64,000 nucleotides of DNA, taken from the NCBI GenBank assembly GCA_021234155.1, contig JAJEKV010000041.1:9631018-9695017 (forward strand). Direction: 5' to 3'. The notes below the pieces were generated by a model, which was given only the letters and a program-made list of their open reading frames with translations, searched no databases and had not been told where the DNA came from. Source of the stretch: Isoetes taiwanensis. Its lineage: Eukaryota; Streptophyta; Lycopodiopsida; Isoetales; Isoetaceae. Made by a program: the position numbers and the translations under genes. How positions within the stretch are numbered: the first letter of the stretch is position 1; every line of letters starts with the position of its first letter. Below, piece by piece: positions 11,855-23,843 of the stretch.

Positions 11855-12640
11855 TTACCAAAGTAGAGGCATGCCAAGCATTTTGAAACCCTCTTGGAAT
11901 GCCAAAGGGGTTTGCTCCACGAACAATCTTGCTTGAATGTGCTTCATGTTGAAGAAATTTTTAAGTGCATCAGATTGGATGGATCTCCTATATCTGGTCA
12001 TGAGCCATGAAGTAAGAGTATACCCTTTGTCACCAACAAGATAAAGGTAAAAGTATAGTTGCCATTGATTGGAATACATGGCTCATATAATACCTCTTGA
12101 TGTTGTGCTCTGTGTGCAAGGTGCGAAAGTCTAAGAACCGCGAGCATCGATTATGCGGACCACGGTAAACCAATGAACACATCGGTGAACCTTCTTTGGT
12201 GTCACACATCTGCACCAAAATTCTTTTAATGGATTTGCTTCCTATCATAATAATCTGCACCTCCTATAGATGGCCTATTAATATCCACATGGGTGCAATC
12301 AATGGCACCATAGCGGTTTAGTAGGCCACTAACTTCGTCGGGAAAAAGCCTCAATACTGCGGCTCATCACCAAGCTGGCCATTTGATTTTATGCTTAAAA
12401 GCGACCATTTTATAGCATGACAAACTTCCTTCAAAACTAGACAAAGGCGTGCTTACCCCAATTCCAAACTTCTCAGGGACCTCATGATGGTCACAACCTT
12501 TGAATAACTTGTATAAAGCGTGACCACGACATGAGTGCTCTTTGGCAAGCTTTGCGTAATGAGTGTCATGTTTTACGAATGAAAGAACAAGTACTCTACA
12601 TATGCTCACAAATGATCTTCTTGTCATTCTTAGATTCTCT
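11855..12640 (-). pseudogene. PIF/Harbinger (HARBI1-like, DDE_4) transposase
   Basis: Read on the minus strand from about 12627. The N-terminal part contains GHALYKLFKGCDHHEVPEKF then G-I-G-V-S-T, matching the helix-turn-helix block of HARBI1-like proteins (ALYRLATG ... FGIGKST). 12260-12030 holds V-Q-M-C-D, likely the first catalytic Asp strand, and Y-R-G-P-H-N-R, the degenerate GxPGSxHD-type block. 12079-11855 holds YLVGDKGYTLTSWLMTRYRR, matching the second catalytic Asp (GD-GY-L-WLMTP), then FVEQTPLAFQEGFKMLG, matching the catalytic Glu helix (VE-AFG-LK-RF). The pieces are out of frame with each other, so it is a pseudogene. Confidence 0.85.
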
Positions 12641-13449
12641 TTCCATGGCTATCATCGTACACTTCAAGCAAAAAGCGATCAAACCAAACAAGACTTCTTG
12701 GTTTCACCCACCAAGATGATTCATGCCTCAAACTCTTGGCCGGCACATACAAACTCTATCCTATTATCTAAACCCAGGAGGAATGATCAAAGCAAATCAA
12801 AGCATCAAATCGACCTTGAATAAGAAGATCTTCCTCCTGCTCTTCAAAAATCCCATAATGGGGCATCATAATCGTTTCATTTACATCATGTATAATGTCA
12901 TGGAAGCCATGTATAACAACTCCATTCTCTCCATGTCGATATTACTCGAGATTCTTGCATGAAACAAAGGTTTATTTCTGCATTAGTGTGAAAACCAAAA
13001 ATCTTATGAATGCACCTCTTCTTTTCCTTAGAAATTATGGATTCAAAGGTCTAAATAGAAATGGTCTATTCATAAATCACACTTCTTATGCCTCTTATGC
13101 CTCTTATGTTGTCGAACCCATCCTTTTGTCCCGGATGGGTTTTACGCCTATGTCATGCTCAAATCATGCTCCAAATCATCTTTGGTATTACAAAATTTGA
13201 TACATTTAGGAACATGATTATTGCACATTTCAGAAATAAGACAAGAACATTTCACAAATACAAAGGAGCTCCAAATCATCTTTGTTATTTCAGGAAGTTG
13301 ATACATGCGGTCCAAAAAAAAATGATTCGCACATTTTAAAAGTACACAACAACAATTTTGAAATACAAAAAGCTGAAACTTTTAGTCTTTCTTCTCCATA
13401 ACACATTTATCAAACACAAAAGACTAAAGTTTCTCAAATTTTCTTCCAT

Positions 13450-14186
13450 ATACGCAATGCCTACAAGCGCATCAACTAGCCTTGCCCTATCTTATGCAAC
13501 AAGTTTTTCTTTATCGCTTTCGTCGTCCTCTCGTGCCTCTTGCAAGCCAACTAACCCGCTCATGCATCTTCTCATTGCTTTCCATCTTTTTGCTTTTCCA
13601 ATTCATACTTTACGTCCTCAACTTCTCCGAAGCACTTTTGCCATTCCATCAATTACCTTTGGATTTTCTCTTCTTACCACTAGAACCAACCTCTCTATTA
13701 CTGGGATAGATGCATTATTTGATGCCATCTCCCCGTCTTTGCTAGTATCTATCACAAAAGGAGGTGTAATAGATGGTCTCCTCCCTTGGAAAGTATCTAA
13801 AGATCATAAACTTCTTTGCTCAAATATAATAGGAAGCTTAGAATCCTTTTTTTTCAGCCTTTGTTAATGTGAAGTAGGGGCTGCTCCAGTCAGTTTCTCA
13901 TAATCCTTGATGAGTTTATAATCGTGAGAACATTTTCCCCATTTGAATACGACAATTGTCGGGGCTTCTATCCATGCCCTTACTGGTAAGATGCTTTCGA
14001 GAAACCTTTTTCCACTTGCTAGGCTTTGTTTCAATCGATCCTTTTCTCGGCCACCTCATAAACTTCCCTCATGCTTCTTAGCTTCCACCAATATCGAATT
14101 TCATGCAAAGGTCAATTTACGGACCTCGCCGCGTTCCCAGGATGAAATTTTGAGTTCTGATTACCTCTTCTTCCGTTACTAGCCAT
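13450..14186 (-). pseudogene. Trihelix/Myb-like ORF1 of the PIF/Harbinger element
   Basis: Minus-strand reading starts near MASNGRRGNQNSKF (14186). It continues with trihelix-type blocks: KPSKWKKVSRKHLTSKGMDR, S-P-D-N-C-R-I-Q, then Y-F-T-L-T-K-A-E-K-K and a K-L-P-I-I-F-x-x-x-V-Y-D-L tail. This matches the Myb/SANT DNA-binding protein that PIF-type elements encode beside their transposase. The downstream part (13700-13450) is Lys/Glu-rich, like a coiled coil. Frameshifts and stops are frequent. A long Ser/Leu-rich plus-strand frame over the same bases is a shadow of this gene. A decayed host trihelix factor is the alternative, but the neighbouring transposase favours ORF1. Confidence 0.65.
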
Positions 14187-14388
14187 TCCTCTGCTGCGGA
14201 CATCGAATGGAAAATGAACCTTGAACTCAACATGAAAATGCACTATCTATGGGTAAAAATAGATTTGGGTTTCTTACATTTTTGAACCTTACGGAAGTTT
14301 CTCTGAAATCTTGAATTCAGCAATGGCGTAAATTATCCATTAAGTGCGTGAGTGAAGATACTATTGGGCTGCTTTAACAATTGGAGCG

Positions 14389-15769
14389 ACTTTACATAAA
14401 CATTAAATAGAGATGTATCATCATAAAGAAGCTTTAAACTTTGTATATAATGATTTAGAACATGATAACCAAATGGATTTCGAGGAAAAGTCTATTCAAA
14501 TAGTGAGGTCGGATGACATGCTAATAAGTAAAATAATAAATAGTGTGAGAAGATCGAGGGATTGGACCAATATGGATCATGGCCAAGGTAATCTTCTTCC
14601 GACATACAAACTTGGTGAAAAGGAATTTTGTTGTTGAAAAAGATGAGGAATAGCATATAAACTTCGGTGGGAGGAAAAAAATGAGGAATTGCACAATTGT
14701 TCAAGCGGGATAGGTTTGCACATACATATGGTTCGGGCGCATGAAACATGCGACCTCGAGATGATAAATTACGTAAAATTAAGGAGCTTCCACATAAAAA
14801 GCTCCTACATCTTTGGAAAATAAGGCATTCTTTGGAAAAGCTCCTACATTCTTGGAAGCTCCTACATTACATTACTACATTCTTGGATAAAGCTATGGCG
14901 AGCACTTGAGGACTTTGACGGAAATATGCAAGCGATTTCTGAGCGAGAAGCGAGTGATAGAAGCAATAAAAAATATTCTAACACCTTTGATAGAAGCTGA
15001 CTCTACCGTGGTGAAGATATTTCGGTTCGGTCCATGAAGCGGAACTCTCTTTGGAAGACGATCGGGCAGCGTAAAGGGGAAGCGGCGAGTCCGAAGCAGC
15101 AATTCGGCATTACTTGGTTCCTAGCAGGTGCTCAGTAGGTAGGGTTAAAATTAGAATAGACTTTGTTAAATTTGTTAACATAATGTTAGTGTTTAGTATA
15201 ACCAAAAAGTGTGAATGCGTGGTTAGAGTAAAGATTTAACCTAGCAAGCGGCGTTAAATTTTAACAAATTTAATTTTATGAGAATTCACTAACTAAAAAT
15301 TTGGTGTGAGCGTTGTTATAGTAAAATTTTTAAGATTTAACATAACATAATAGATGGTGTGAAAGTACCCTAATAAGAATAAATTCTTGTCCACATTATC
15401 TTAAAACTTATCGTTGGATCTCGACCAATGAGTCGAGTATGCCAAAAATGCACGGAATCATTAAATTACAACTTTTGTTTTGAGAACCCGTAACATCATG
15501 ATGTACTATATGTTACAATAAAAGGCTCCACCACATAGCGCACCGGATCGCTCTTAGTCTCCATCTAATAGTGCGAGCCAACTGGTGGGCGACCATCTGA
15601 GCGTGCACCATAACAAAGGGGTTTAGTCGATATCATATAATTTCAATAATTTTTATGTGTTGGTGTGTGTATTAGGTGTTGTACAAAAAGCACTTTGTCC
15701 CTATGGGGAAAACAACGGCCCATCTTGCGGGGCTAAAACATAAGTGTCTATGTTAACTCCTATATTTAA
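14389..15769. other. No recognised gene; AT-rich, inverted-repeat patch
   Basis: A plus-strand frame at 14413-14637 (74 residues) resembles nothing I know. agctcctacat recurs several times at 14786-14880. At 15130-15375, inverted words (tgttaaatttgttaac near 15163; ttttaacaaatttaa near 15260) and an end reading gaaagtacccta suggest a decayed MITE, but the ends are not convincing. Confidence 0.4.
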
Positions 15770-16166
15770 GGCCCTTTTTCCACACTAATTAAAAAAAATA
15801 TGGGCATCATATACAATATCTGATACCATTTGTGACTCGGGGCTAAAATGAGACACACAAATTTAAACTTACTTTTCCACTGCATGGTAATCATAAAATA
15901 TGACACCACTAAAATACTAGTGGAAAAAGCATGAATTAGTTATTTTTAGTTATATATTCAAACAAGAATAGGTGTCTTATTTTTATGGTAGGAAATCCCT
16001 TGGAATAAAATAAGACTCCATTTGGTATCAAACCTATTACGAACCTAAATAAGACATGTCTTATTTTTATAGTGGAAAAGTGATTTACTTTTAAGACACT
16101 AGGTGGCCAAACATCATTGGATAAAATATGTGACTTTTAGAGATAAGACTACCGTGGAAAAAGGGC
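15770..16166. mobile_element. Tourist-like MITE
   Basis: About 397 bp with near-perfect terminal inverted repeats: ggccctttttccac at the left and gtggaaaaagggc at the right. Both sides are flanked by TTAA (15766-15769 and 16167-16170), consistent with a TAA/TTA target. It is AT-rich with no coding capacity. Internal words (ataagac, cttattttta) recur in both orientations. Size, ends and target fit a PIF-derived Tourist MITE. Confidence 0.75.
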
Positions 16167-16400
16167 TTAAGGGTTATGTGTATTGAAATAAATACAAAAG
16201 CAATTGTCAGTGAGCTACAATTATATGTGTAAAATGCCATAAAAGCTGTGTGTTTCCGCATCGAGGGGTTGCCCTTTTCGAAGACACACTATACTTATTT
16301 AAGAAATTGTGGACAAAAGCAAAAGCCTTGTCAGTTGTCCATGAACCCTAACCATAAACCCATCAGCCCTAAACCATTTAAACCTAAACTCAAAAGTGTA

Positions 16401-17114
16401 TGTTACGGCACAAGCTTGGGGGCGTGGCTCGGGAGGAAAGGATTTCGAGAGACAAACCACGGAGGCAAGGGTTTTAGTTAAATATTTGGTAACTTTGATT
16501 GATTGTTAGAAGTCCTAAAGTTATAATCAAAATAAAGGAACTATTGAAATCTTAAAAAAAAAAAAAAAAAACAGCGCACGCTGCTAAAAAAGGCTAAAGT
16601 CGCGAGGAACCAAAACTTTAGTTGGACATATCTCATAACCGGGAGCTCCGATTAGGCGACCTTTAGCTCTTTGGAACCGGCTCGGAGTCTAGTTTCCGAA
16701 TTGGGGCAGCATATTCCATAGTTCATCCGTATGAGAGAGTAATGGCCGAAAATGTGACAAGGGGTCACGGGATCCACGCCATAGCGACACCTGAGATCTG
16801 CAATTGCTTTTTATGATGTGTGGCTACTTGGAGTAGCTAGATTAATGCGGAAGTGCTGCGGGGTGATAAAAGCGATTGCTTTGTAGAATTTCGATAATCT
16901 GTTGTTGTTGTTGTTGTGGAATTCGGAGAATCGAGAGGCTATCGGTGGTTCTTGAGACTCGAAAGTGGGAAGAAATTGAGCTTAGTCTTGTCGTGTTTGC
17001 AAATGAGCGGGTGGGTGGAGAAGTTGTCTTGGTAAGAGCTTGATGCGGGTTTCAGTTGTTTTGATTGGCCGTGTTTGTAAGTTTTTTGCGGGCCGGGAAA
17101 GGCCGTTTGTATCA
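16401..17114 (+). repeat. 5' LTR of the non-coding element
   Basis: Begins TGTTACGGCAC and ends TGTATCA. It contains an A-rich run at about 16554-16571 and aataaag at 16533. About 85-90 percent similar to 17818-18506 by eye. Confidence 0.85.
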
Positions 17115-17131
17115 ATTGGTTATCGAGGCGT
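17115..17131 (+). promoter_or_regulatory. Primer binding site, tRNA-iMet type (degenerate)
   Basis: Reads attggttatcgaggc directly after the LTR, against the canonical TGGTATCAGAGC. The difference is a displaced base at the CAG, the same type of change seen between the duplicated copies elsewhere. Confidence 0.65.
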
Positions 17132-17802
17132 AAAGGCGATCTTGTTAAAAATAATCTGTGTTAGGCCTTTGACACGTTTCAAGATTTTGTTTTAGCCAAA
17201 TCGATGTTAGAAAGTTCTAGAGAGGTTAGCAGGTTGGTTTATGAGACTCTCGAAGAAGGAAAGAAAAGAAATTGTTGTTGTTCTTAATGTAGGGAATTAA
17301 GAAAGGACAAGAATCTGAAAAGATTGTCTGGGTAGTTGGAGTCTAGAAGATATGGAGCAAGAAAAGCATGTTTTGCAAATGATCAAAAAGATCCATCTCA
17401 AGTTGACAAAGAGAAAGCGAGAAGAAAAGCCTAAGAGATAAAAGGCGGAATTCAGTTGGTCGTAGATGCGAAGATAAATAAACTAAACAAGTTTATGTGT
17501 GCTGTAATTGCTAGTTTGAGCATAGTTTTGATTTGAGTTAAGAAAAGAGTTTCTTTTTCCAATGAATGTTGCTCTAGAGTTTAGAAGGGGGCAACTGTGA
17601 CTGCAGCACAGAAGCCAAACCCTTAGAATTGTTAGGCAGATGGTAAGTTTACCAGCCTAGGAGAAATCCTTTCAAAGCAGATAGTCAGGTGACTAGCTTG
17701 GAAAGAAAGGTGGTTATTCCAGCAAAGCGGATAGTCAGTTGACTAGCTTTGGGAAAGATTGTTATTTTCCTAAAGGCGGGATGATCGAGGACGATCAGCC
17801 TT

Positions 17803-17817
17803 GGGAAGGGAAGGAAT
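17803..17817 (+). promoter_or_regulatory. Polypurine tract
   Basis: gggaagggaaggaa lies immediately before the 3' LTR start; it would prime plus-strand synthesis. Confidence 0.75.
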
Positions 17818-18506
17818 TGTTACGGCACGTTCAGAGGAAGGATTTGCAGAGACAAACACAGAGGCAAGGGTTTTTAGTTAAATATTTGGTAACTTTGATT
17901 GATTGTTAGAAGTCCTAAAGTTACAATCAAAATAAAGGAACTATTGAAATCTAAAAAAAAAAAGGCAACTGCCTGCTAAAAAAGGCTAAAGTCGCAGAGA
18001 GATCTATAAATAGAACCGAAACTTTAGTTGGACATATCTACTGCAACTAGAGCTCCGATTAGGCGACCTTTAGCTTCGTTGGAACATTTCGGAGTCTAGT
18101 TTTCGAATTAGGGTGGCATATTCTGTAGTTCATTTGTATGAAGAGTAATAGCCAAAAAACGTGACAAAGGGTCTGGATCTTTGCCATAGCGACACCGCAG
18201 ATCTGCAATTGCTTTTATGATGTGTGGCTACTTGGAGTAGCTAGATTAGTGCGGAAGTGCTTGCGGGTGATAAAAGCGGATTGCTTTGTAGAACTTCTGA
18301 TAATCTTGTTGTGGAATTCCAGAGAATCCCAGATATCCAGCTTAGCAGACTCGAATTGGGAAGAAATTGAGCTTAGTCTTAGGTGTTTGCAAACCGTCGA
18401 GCGATTGGGTGGAAGTTGTGCCGTAAAAGAGCTTGATCAGGGGTTTCAGGTTGTTTTGATTGGCCGTGTTTGATAGTTTTTGCGGACGGGAAAGACCATT
18501 TGTATC
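17818..18506 (+). repeat. 3' LTR of the non-coding element
   Basis: Begins TGTTACGGCAC and ends TGTATC directly followed by the GTGTA target duplication. The terminal A is missing at what would be a CAG (tatca/gtgta), again fitting a CAG-type miscall. Confidence 0.85.
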
Positions 18507-18596
18507 GTGTAACCCTAAACCGGTGTTGTTGTGTCTTGATTTAGTAAATCTAATTTGATAATAAGACAAACCCATAGATCCAAACCTCAAGATAAG

Positions 18597-19410
18597 CTAG
18601 TAACAACCCTTGAAATTGTCCCTACATTCTTCTTTGTGAAATATGGTCCATATTTGTTTTGTGATAATGTTAGCACTAACCCCTCTAGTGCCAGCAGGCA
18701 AGCTAAAGGGGTGGATACTTATTTGGGCCCCTAACTTCTCCAAGATTTTTATCCATGCCCTACTATGTTCATAGAATTCCTTCCCTCCTAGGCGATGCTT
18801 GCCCTCAAGCATGTGGCGACCCAAACCACGAGGAGGAAGCGGAGACCTCTCCTGCCGGGGAATCGAACATGTGCTCTGATACCAATGTTACAAACCTCAC
18901 AAGAGGCCAAGTATGGCTACCATGAACCCCATGAGTTTCCCACTCCTTGAGTCCCTTGGGCTTCCCACACCAAACTTGCGTTCATCCCTCAGATCCATAG
19001 TGCAATTCCCAATCGTTCCCAGAACGATTCTATCTGGTCTCCCTTCCTTGAGATCTCACGATCTCTTATATACTATACCAACTCTAGTGCCATGCCGCCA
19101 CACATGCCACTTGTCCTTCAAGCCTATAATCCTTAGATTTAATGGTCCTACATGACCTAGGGCCCAACATATGTATGTAACATACCTATATGACCTAGGG
19201 CCTAACATATGTACATAACATACCTTCCCATTCAAATCCTCGGTCCCCAAGAATCATGAAATATATGTATTTTGAAAACCCATTCCTTAGGTTACCTTGT
19301 GGTCATGGTTTTAGTCCTCTAGTCCCTTTGAAAACTTCGTTCCTTGGATCCTTTGTGTCATCGTAATTTAGTCCTCTAGTCCCTTAATATCACTAGCGGT
19401 GGTATTTGTC
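18597..19410 (-). mobile_element. Minus-strand LTR with iMet primer site and short leader
   Basis: gctctgataccaa at about 18873-18885 is an exact reverse complement of the iMet primer site TTGGTATCAGAGC. It abuts tgttacaaacctc (18886), the end of an LTR read on the minus strand. The leader to its left (18597-18870) has no clear gag. The LTR runs rightward to somewhere near 19400; its far end is not certain. It contains two tandem duplications: about 40 bp (19148-19227, atgacctagggcc and acataacatacc) and about 57 bp (19274-19386, ttttagtcctctagtccctt). The rest of this element is missing. Confidence 0.65.
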
Positions 19411-19433
19411 AATCTAGTGCGAGTCTCGACTTG

Positions 19434-19965
19434 AAACTCCATGCTCTTCAATCGGATCTTGACACCATCTTCTCACGGTGCAGGGGGCTATCGGCATTAT
19501 GCCGATTTGCAAGCGAGGAAGCTCCTACATTTCATGTTGGTGACCTTGTTTGGCTTCTTCATAGGGACCTCGGCCCTACCTCACATCCCCTGCAGAAGCT
19601 TGACTATCATCGCCTCAATCCTTACTGAATCACGACCCAGATCAACAATATGGCATTTTGGCTCGAGTTCCCTCCAGTTGTTCGTCTCCATCCAGTATTT
19701 CATGTTTTGCTATTGGAGCCCAGTTAATCCTTTCCCGGATCATGTTCCTCCGCTGCCACCACCAGTGGAAATTGATGATTATGAGGAGTTAGAGGTTTGA
19801 GAGATTTTGGACTTCAAGTCTGCGTCGATGATTGTATTACTTTGTCGATTGGGAAGGTTACTCACCAAGAGATAGAACCTGGGAGACTGTCGAGAATCTG
19901 ACTAATGCTCCTGATAAAATTCTTGGAGTTTCGCAGGCGTTGCCGGATAAGCCAAGTTAAGTACC
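19434..19965 (+). pseudogene. Chromovirus integrase C-terminus and chromodomain
   Basis: Tail of a plant chromovirus (Ty3/gypsy with a chromodomain that targets histone marks). FHVGDLVWLLHRDL (about 19530) is the integrase C-terminal fold. A frame-shifted HPVFHV-like stretch and EPVNPFPDHVPPLPPPVE-like linker follow, then a chromodomain: EEILDFK (about 19795), YFVDWEGYSPRDRTWE and ENLTNAPDKI (19838-19920), ending EFRRR. At least three frame changes break it. No catalytic core, reverse transcriptase or gag is present upstream, so only the end of the element survives. Confidence 0.85.
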
Positions 19966-20357
19966 ACGGCTGCGGCTCCGGCTCAAGGACTCATCATTGT
20001 CGGAGGGATGGCATGGTGTGGCGACCATATGGATATCCATGTCAAATGAGTATTCTACTCGGATGTAAGGGATTGTCGTCCCGCGGATGCAAAAAAAATA
20101 ATTGCATAAAAGGCGGGGTTTGAACTTCGTAGCCTTCTAGCGCAAGTCATCCACCTTTGCCAAAGTGCGCCCGATACTTCTTAAAAGATTCCCTCACATC
20201 TTCTTTGCTAGTCTTAAGCCTTCTAGGTATCTCTCTCATATTCTTGCTTGCGGGCCATTGTATTTTGCTTCTTGACATATCCGGATTCTTTGTCAATCTT
20301 GACATATTTCTTTTGCATTTCTTGCATTCTTAGTGTATTTTCTTTGTTTTGCATCGT
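19966..20357. other. No recognised gene
   Basis: Probably LTR or 3' tail of the chromovirus fragment joined to the end of the minus-strand gypsy element. Short frames on both strands are not convincing. Confidence 0.35.
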
Positions 20358-21597
20358 TCATGGTAGCTTTGCTAAACCAAGGAAGCTCCTCACATCGTGG
20401 ATGTTCTTTGGGGTCGGCCATTCCACTATCACTTGGATCTTTCTTTGGATCGGTTGAAATATCCTTGATTGAGATGATATGTCACCGAATACACTACTCT
20501 GCTTATTCTGAGAATGGCACTTAGACATCTTACCATAGAGTTTATGCCTTCTCAACCGTGAGAATTCTTCTCAAATGTAGGACATGCTCTTCCAAAATTA
20601 GGCTATAGACCAAGATATTATCGAAGAAGACAATTACAAAGTCATTGAGGAACTCACAAAATACATCGTTCATAAGCCTCATGAATGTTGCTAGGACATT
20701 GGTCAATCAAAAGGCATTACCTAAATTCCACGGTGCCCACATCTTATTACGAAAACCATCTTATGAACATTTTCCTCCATTCGAATCGATAACCTGATCT
20801 TAAGTCGACTTGGGTTGATCCATCAGGTCATCTGCTCTAGGTTACATATCCTTAATGATGCGCTTATTCTATTGACGATAGTCAATGCACATCCGTAGGC
20901 TCTCATCTTTATTTTTAACAAAAGGGAAGACACTAGGTCTAATGAACCCTAAATCTAGAAGCTCTTGGGTTGCTTCTTCAACTTCGCCAATTCATAGGTG
21001 CTCATCATCGTATGGCCTTACTTGCTAACTTGGTGCTGGTTTAAGTGCAATCTTCCTCTACTCCTTTATAAGGCAAAAGTTTCTTAATTTCCTCGGGAAA
21101 CAAACCATGGAACTCCTTAATAAGCCACGTAACTTGCTTGGGCAGCTTATTCAGGGTCTCAATTTTGGTGTTGCCTTTGGTGTCGGGGTCCATCGTTTTC
21201 AATCTGAAAATATATGTTATCTCATCTCTTTGTATGTTCTTAAGCAACTTTTTACTTGACATGCATTGCATTTATTAAAATTTGCTTCTTACCTTGGACT
21301 TCTATCTTTTTTTCCATTTGAAGCAATTAGAATGAGTCTCCTCTTCCCACAATCAATCAATGCTCCTGCTAGAATAAGGTATTCCATCCCAACTATAAGG
21401 TTATAATGGTCTATATTCATCAATTCTATGCCTAAACCCACAGAGATTCTTAGCAATTCTATGTCGAGGTTCAACCTCTTGCTGTCTCTGTGGCAAATAG
21501 TGTCGCTTGCCATTAGCACTAGTCAGGGCTTTGACTTCAAAGTCCTACCCTTAATTAACTCCACTAGCCTGAGAGAGGCAAAATTGTGGGTGTTTCC
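20358..21597 (-). pseudogene. Ty3/gypsy protease and reverse transcriptase of the older element (copy 2)
   Basis: Minus-strand pol that continues further left than in copy 1. From the right: protease (21591-21289, starting G-N-T-H-N-F), reverse transcriptase start (about 21271-21041, PYKGVEE), palm (about 20935-20885, V-K-N-K-D-E-S-L-R-M-C-I-D-Y-R-Q), L-T-N-V-L-A-T-F (about 20700), an active site changed to V-F-F-D-N-I-L-V-Y-S near 20615-20640 (Asn in place of the second Asp), then VIVEWPTPKNIHDVRSFLGL (about 20450-20370). After that, similarity stops. Stops and an active-site loss make it dead. Confidence 0.85.
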
Positions 21598-23441
21598 TGA
21601 CATGATTTCTCTTTGTGCTAGAACTTATGATATTATCTGGTCTGTATTTTTATGTTAGTTGTTGCTTAAAAACAAGAATACCGTTTAAATTTAAGGATGC
21701 TTCTTCTGTGCTATCTGCTATTAAGAGTGCCATCTAGTGTTGCTGGGTTTCTTAAGAATATAAAGACTCTATCTCTAAAAAATCTGTACAAATGTTGGTT
21801 TACATACATGATAGAAATTAGGTAGACTTAACTCTGTGCGTTGTGAAGCTAGAATCCAGATCATAGAGGCAGAAAATGAATAAAAGCTTATAGTAGGGAT
21901 TGCACAGAGAGTTTGCTTGTAAGAATAAGCCTAATATTAAGTGGTTTGAACTGTTCAATTTAAGTTTGCAGGTTTCAGTATTTGCAGGTTTCAGTATTTG
22001 CAAATAAGCTTTGAGGCACAATTTAAAACAAAGTAGCACGTTGAAAACATTTTCAAAATTGTTAAAAGATATAGGTATTTGTCATACCACTTTGAATGGT
22101 TCAGTAGCAATTTCGTGAGTCTTACCTGCATTGCTATCTACAAAAAGGTAACAGGTGGAAATCGGTGGTCTACAGCTAGATGAATCCCTGTAAATATAGA
22201 CTTATCATCACAGAACTACAGTGAATATCTGCTACAGTGTTCTCAGCAATGCCAATGCTACATTACTGGAGGCGTTTCAATGTCATTGGGTTGAAAACGA
22301 AGTTGAAAACGGAGTTTTGGTCATTCCTATCTATTAGTTCCTATCTATTAGGAAAACATTGTGCTTTAGACAATATCTTCTATCTTGAATGAGCTCCCAC
22401 GAATTTATCACATGCCGAATAGTATAGCTAGAGAGAAAGGATGCCGTTGCATTCATCAGCATGATCCACATGTTAAAGATTGGTATTGTCTTATATTTCT
22501 AACTTAATGAAGAGTTCGAATGCAAACTCAATGCAAATAAAGTTAAAAAAAGAGTTCGAATGCTGAATGCAAAGAAAGTTAAAAAGTCCATGCCTTGCCG
22601 TCGTTTACTAGAGAAGAAAGAAATGGGAATAGCTCGTCGTGGTCCCGCCTATTGATTTTTATTTTCATTGGTTCTATAACATTCAATAGGACTAAGGGTC
22701 CATGGCAATAAATACAGGAGCATCACAAAATCCTCCATTATTATGTAAGCTTAAAATGTTTTTCGTCTTCAATCATGAGGTAACTATCATTAGGTGGTTC
22801 CTTCATAGCCAAATTATTTGGATTATTATTGAGCTAGGCTAGACCATTATGTATTTGTTATGCAAGTATGCTTGCATTTATAGGTGTTCAACTTGAAATC
22901 TTAGAATACATTCTATTGACAATGGCATCCCATCTTAATATTTTATGAAAGACGCCAATTAATTTATTAAGACTCGAGATGTTTGTTAAGTTGTGAGCAT
23001 CGTCCCTCACTAACTTGTAATATAATCTACCTAGGTTGTTAGCATTGGTGCATGTTGGACATAATTCGTTTGTAGGAAAAAGCAATGCATCTGGACATCA
23101 ACGATGAAATACCATGCCAAAATATTGTCTTGCCACAACATTCACAAACTATCTTATGGTATACAATGTGCCTTTGCCTTTTGCATCGAAATACAATATC
23201 CCTATTATTTGATTCATTTTTGGTGCATTTATTTGGATTGCTATTTTTGGTCAAGGATTAAAAAGTTGTGAGTTGTGGTGTAGTTGGTTGTATTCTATAA
23301 TCCTTTTATTTTGTGTAGCTATCAAACCAAGTCTGGCAAAGAAGCAAATCTCACAATAGTAACATGTAACCTCTCGGCCTATTGACAGATACTTCTACAC
23401 GTTTTCCTTGTTGGGCACAACCTCTAGCTAACACAATTTTC
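21598..23441. other. Non-coding left part of the nested gypsy element (copy 2)
   Basis: Counterpart of 660-2511. The two differ mainly where one has CAG/CTG, for example gcaggtttcag here against gcggtgtttcaag at about 1030. No primer binding site or gag found. Confidence 0.5.
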
Positions 23442-23843
23442 CATTTGCTATTTTTTCTCCAAGCATATCTTATTCCTTGGGAATACTTGTTCCATGTTCG
23501 CACGACAGACAAAGTGAAGTTCATGTTCCAATTCGTGACGCCCCTGCATGGCTCGTCCTACCAGCTTCTAGGCATGTCCATGATGCCTAGATGCATGCAC
23601 AGTTTATTGAAGAGATTCTCAATAAATACTCATTAGAGCTAAGCATTGCAAATGCATCATGTGCTCATGTATGTTGACTCTAACTTTCAAGCATCTGCTG
23701 TGAATGCTAGAAGATTCGCCTCATGGATTATAGAATTTCTTCAAATTTTTTAGACTTTCGCCAAATTGGCTATTGTCATTTGACAAATATTCGCCCAAAA
23801 AAGTTCATATCCAAAGGCTAAAAAAAAATTAGACACAACACTA
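23442..23843 (+). repeat. Upstream terminal direct repeat, LTR-like (copy 2)
   Basis: 402 bp, apparently identical to 29773-30174. Followed at once by protease codons. Confidence 0.7.

Larger units (their letters stand above)
11599..14388 (-). mobile_element. Decayed PIF/Harbinger DNA transposon
   Basis: Two minus-strand pseudogenes, a transposase and a trihelix/Myb-like ORF, are bracketed by imperfect inverted ends. The left end (about 11600-11660, ccaatttaaagcg ... tcacgcattaaag) resembles the reverse complement of the right end (about 14320-14388, cattaagtgcgtga ... gctttaacaattgg). PIF/Harbinger elements carry these two proteins and insert at 3-bp TWA sites. I could not settle the exact termini or the target duplication. 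Between the two genes, 12640-13440 has no recognisable coding sequence. Confidence 0.7.
16401..18506 (+). mobile_element. Non-coding LTR retrotransposon (TRIM/LARD-like)
   Basis: A complete 2.1-kb element. Target duplication GTGTA lies at 16396-16400 and 18507-18511. LTRs are 16401-17114 and 17818-18506, both starting TGTTACGGCAC. An iMet-type primer site follows the 5' LTR and a polypurine tract precedes the 3' LTR. The 703-bp interior has no usable ORF, so the element must move with proteins supplied in trans. The interior carries a repeated word, gatagtca.gtgactagctt, at about 17680 and 17727. LTR lengths are longer than in classic TRIMs. The LTRs differ at scattered sites. Confidence 0.85.

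Noticed and set aside
13358-13867. 169-residue Ser/Leu-rich plus-strand frame
   Set aside because: It is antisense to the trihelix-like ORF of the PIF element, which matches known motifs on the minus strand.
16340-16395. Interstitial telomere-like ccctaaa words
   Set aside because: Only irregular words (ccctaacc, ccctaaacc, cctaaact), with no tandem run of the TTTAGGG unit.
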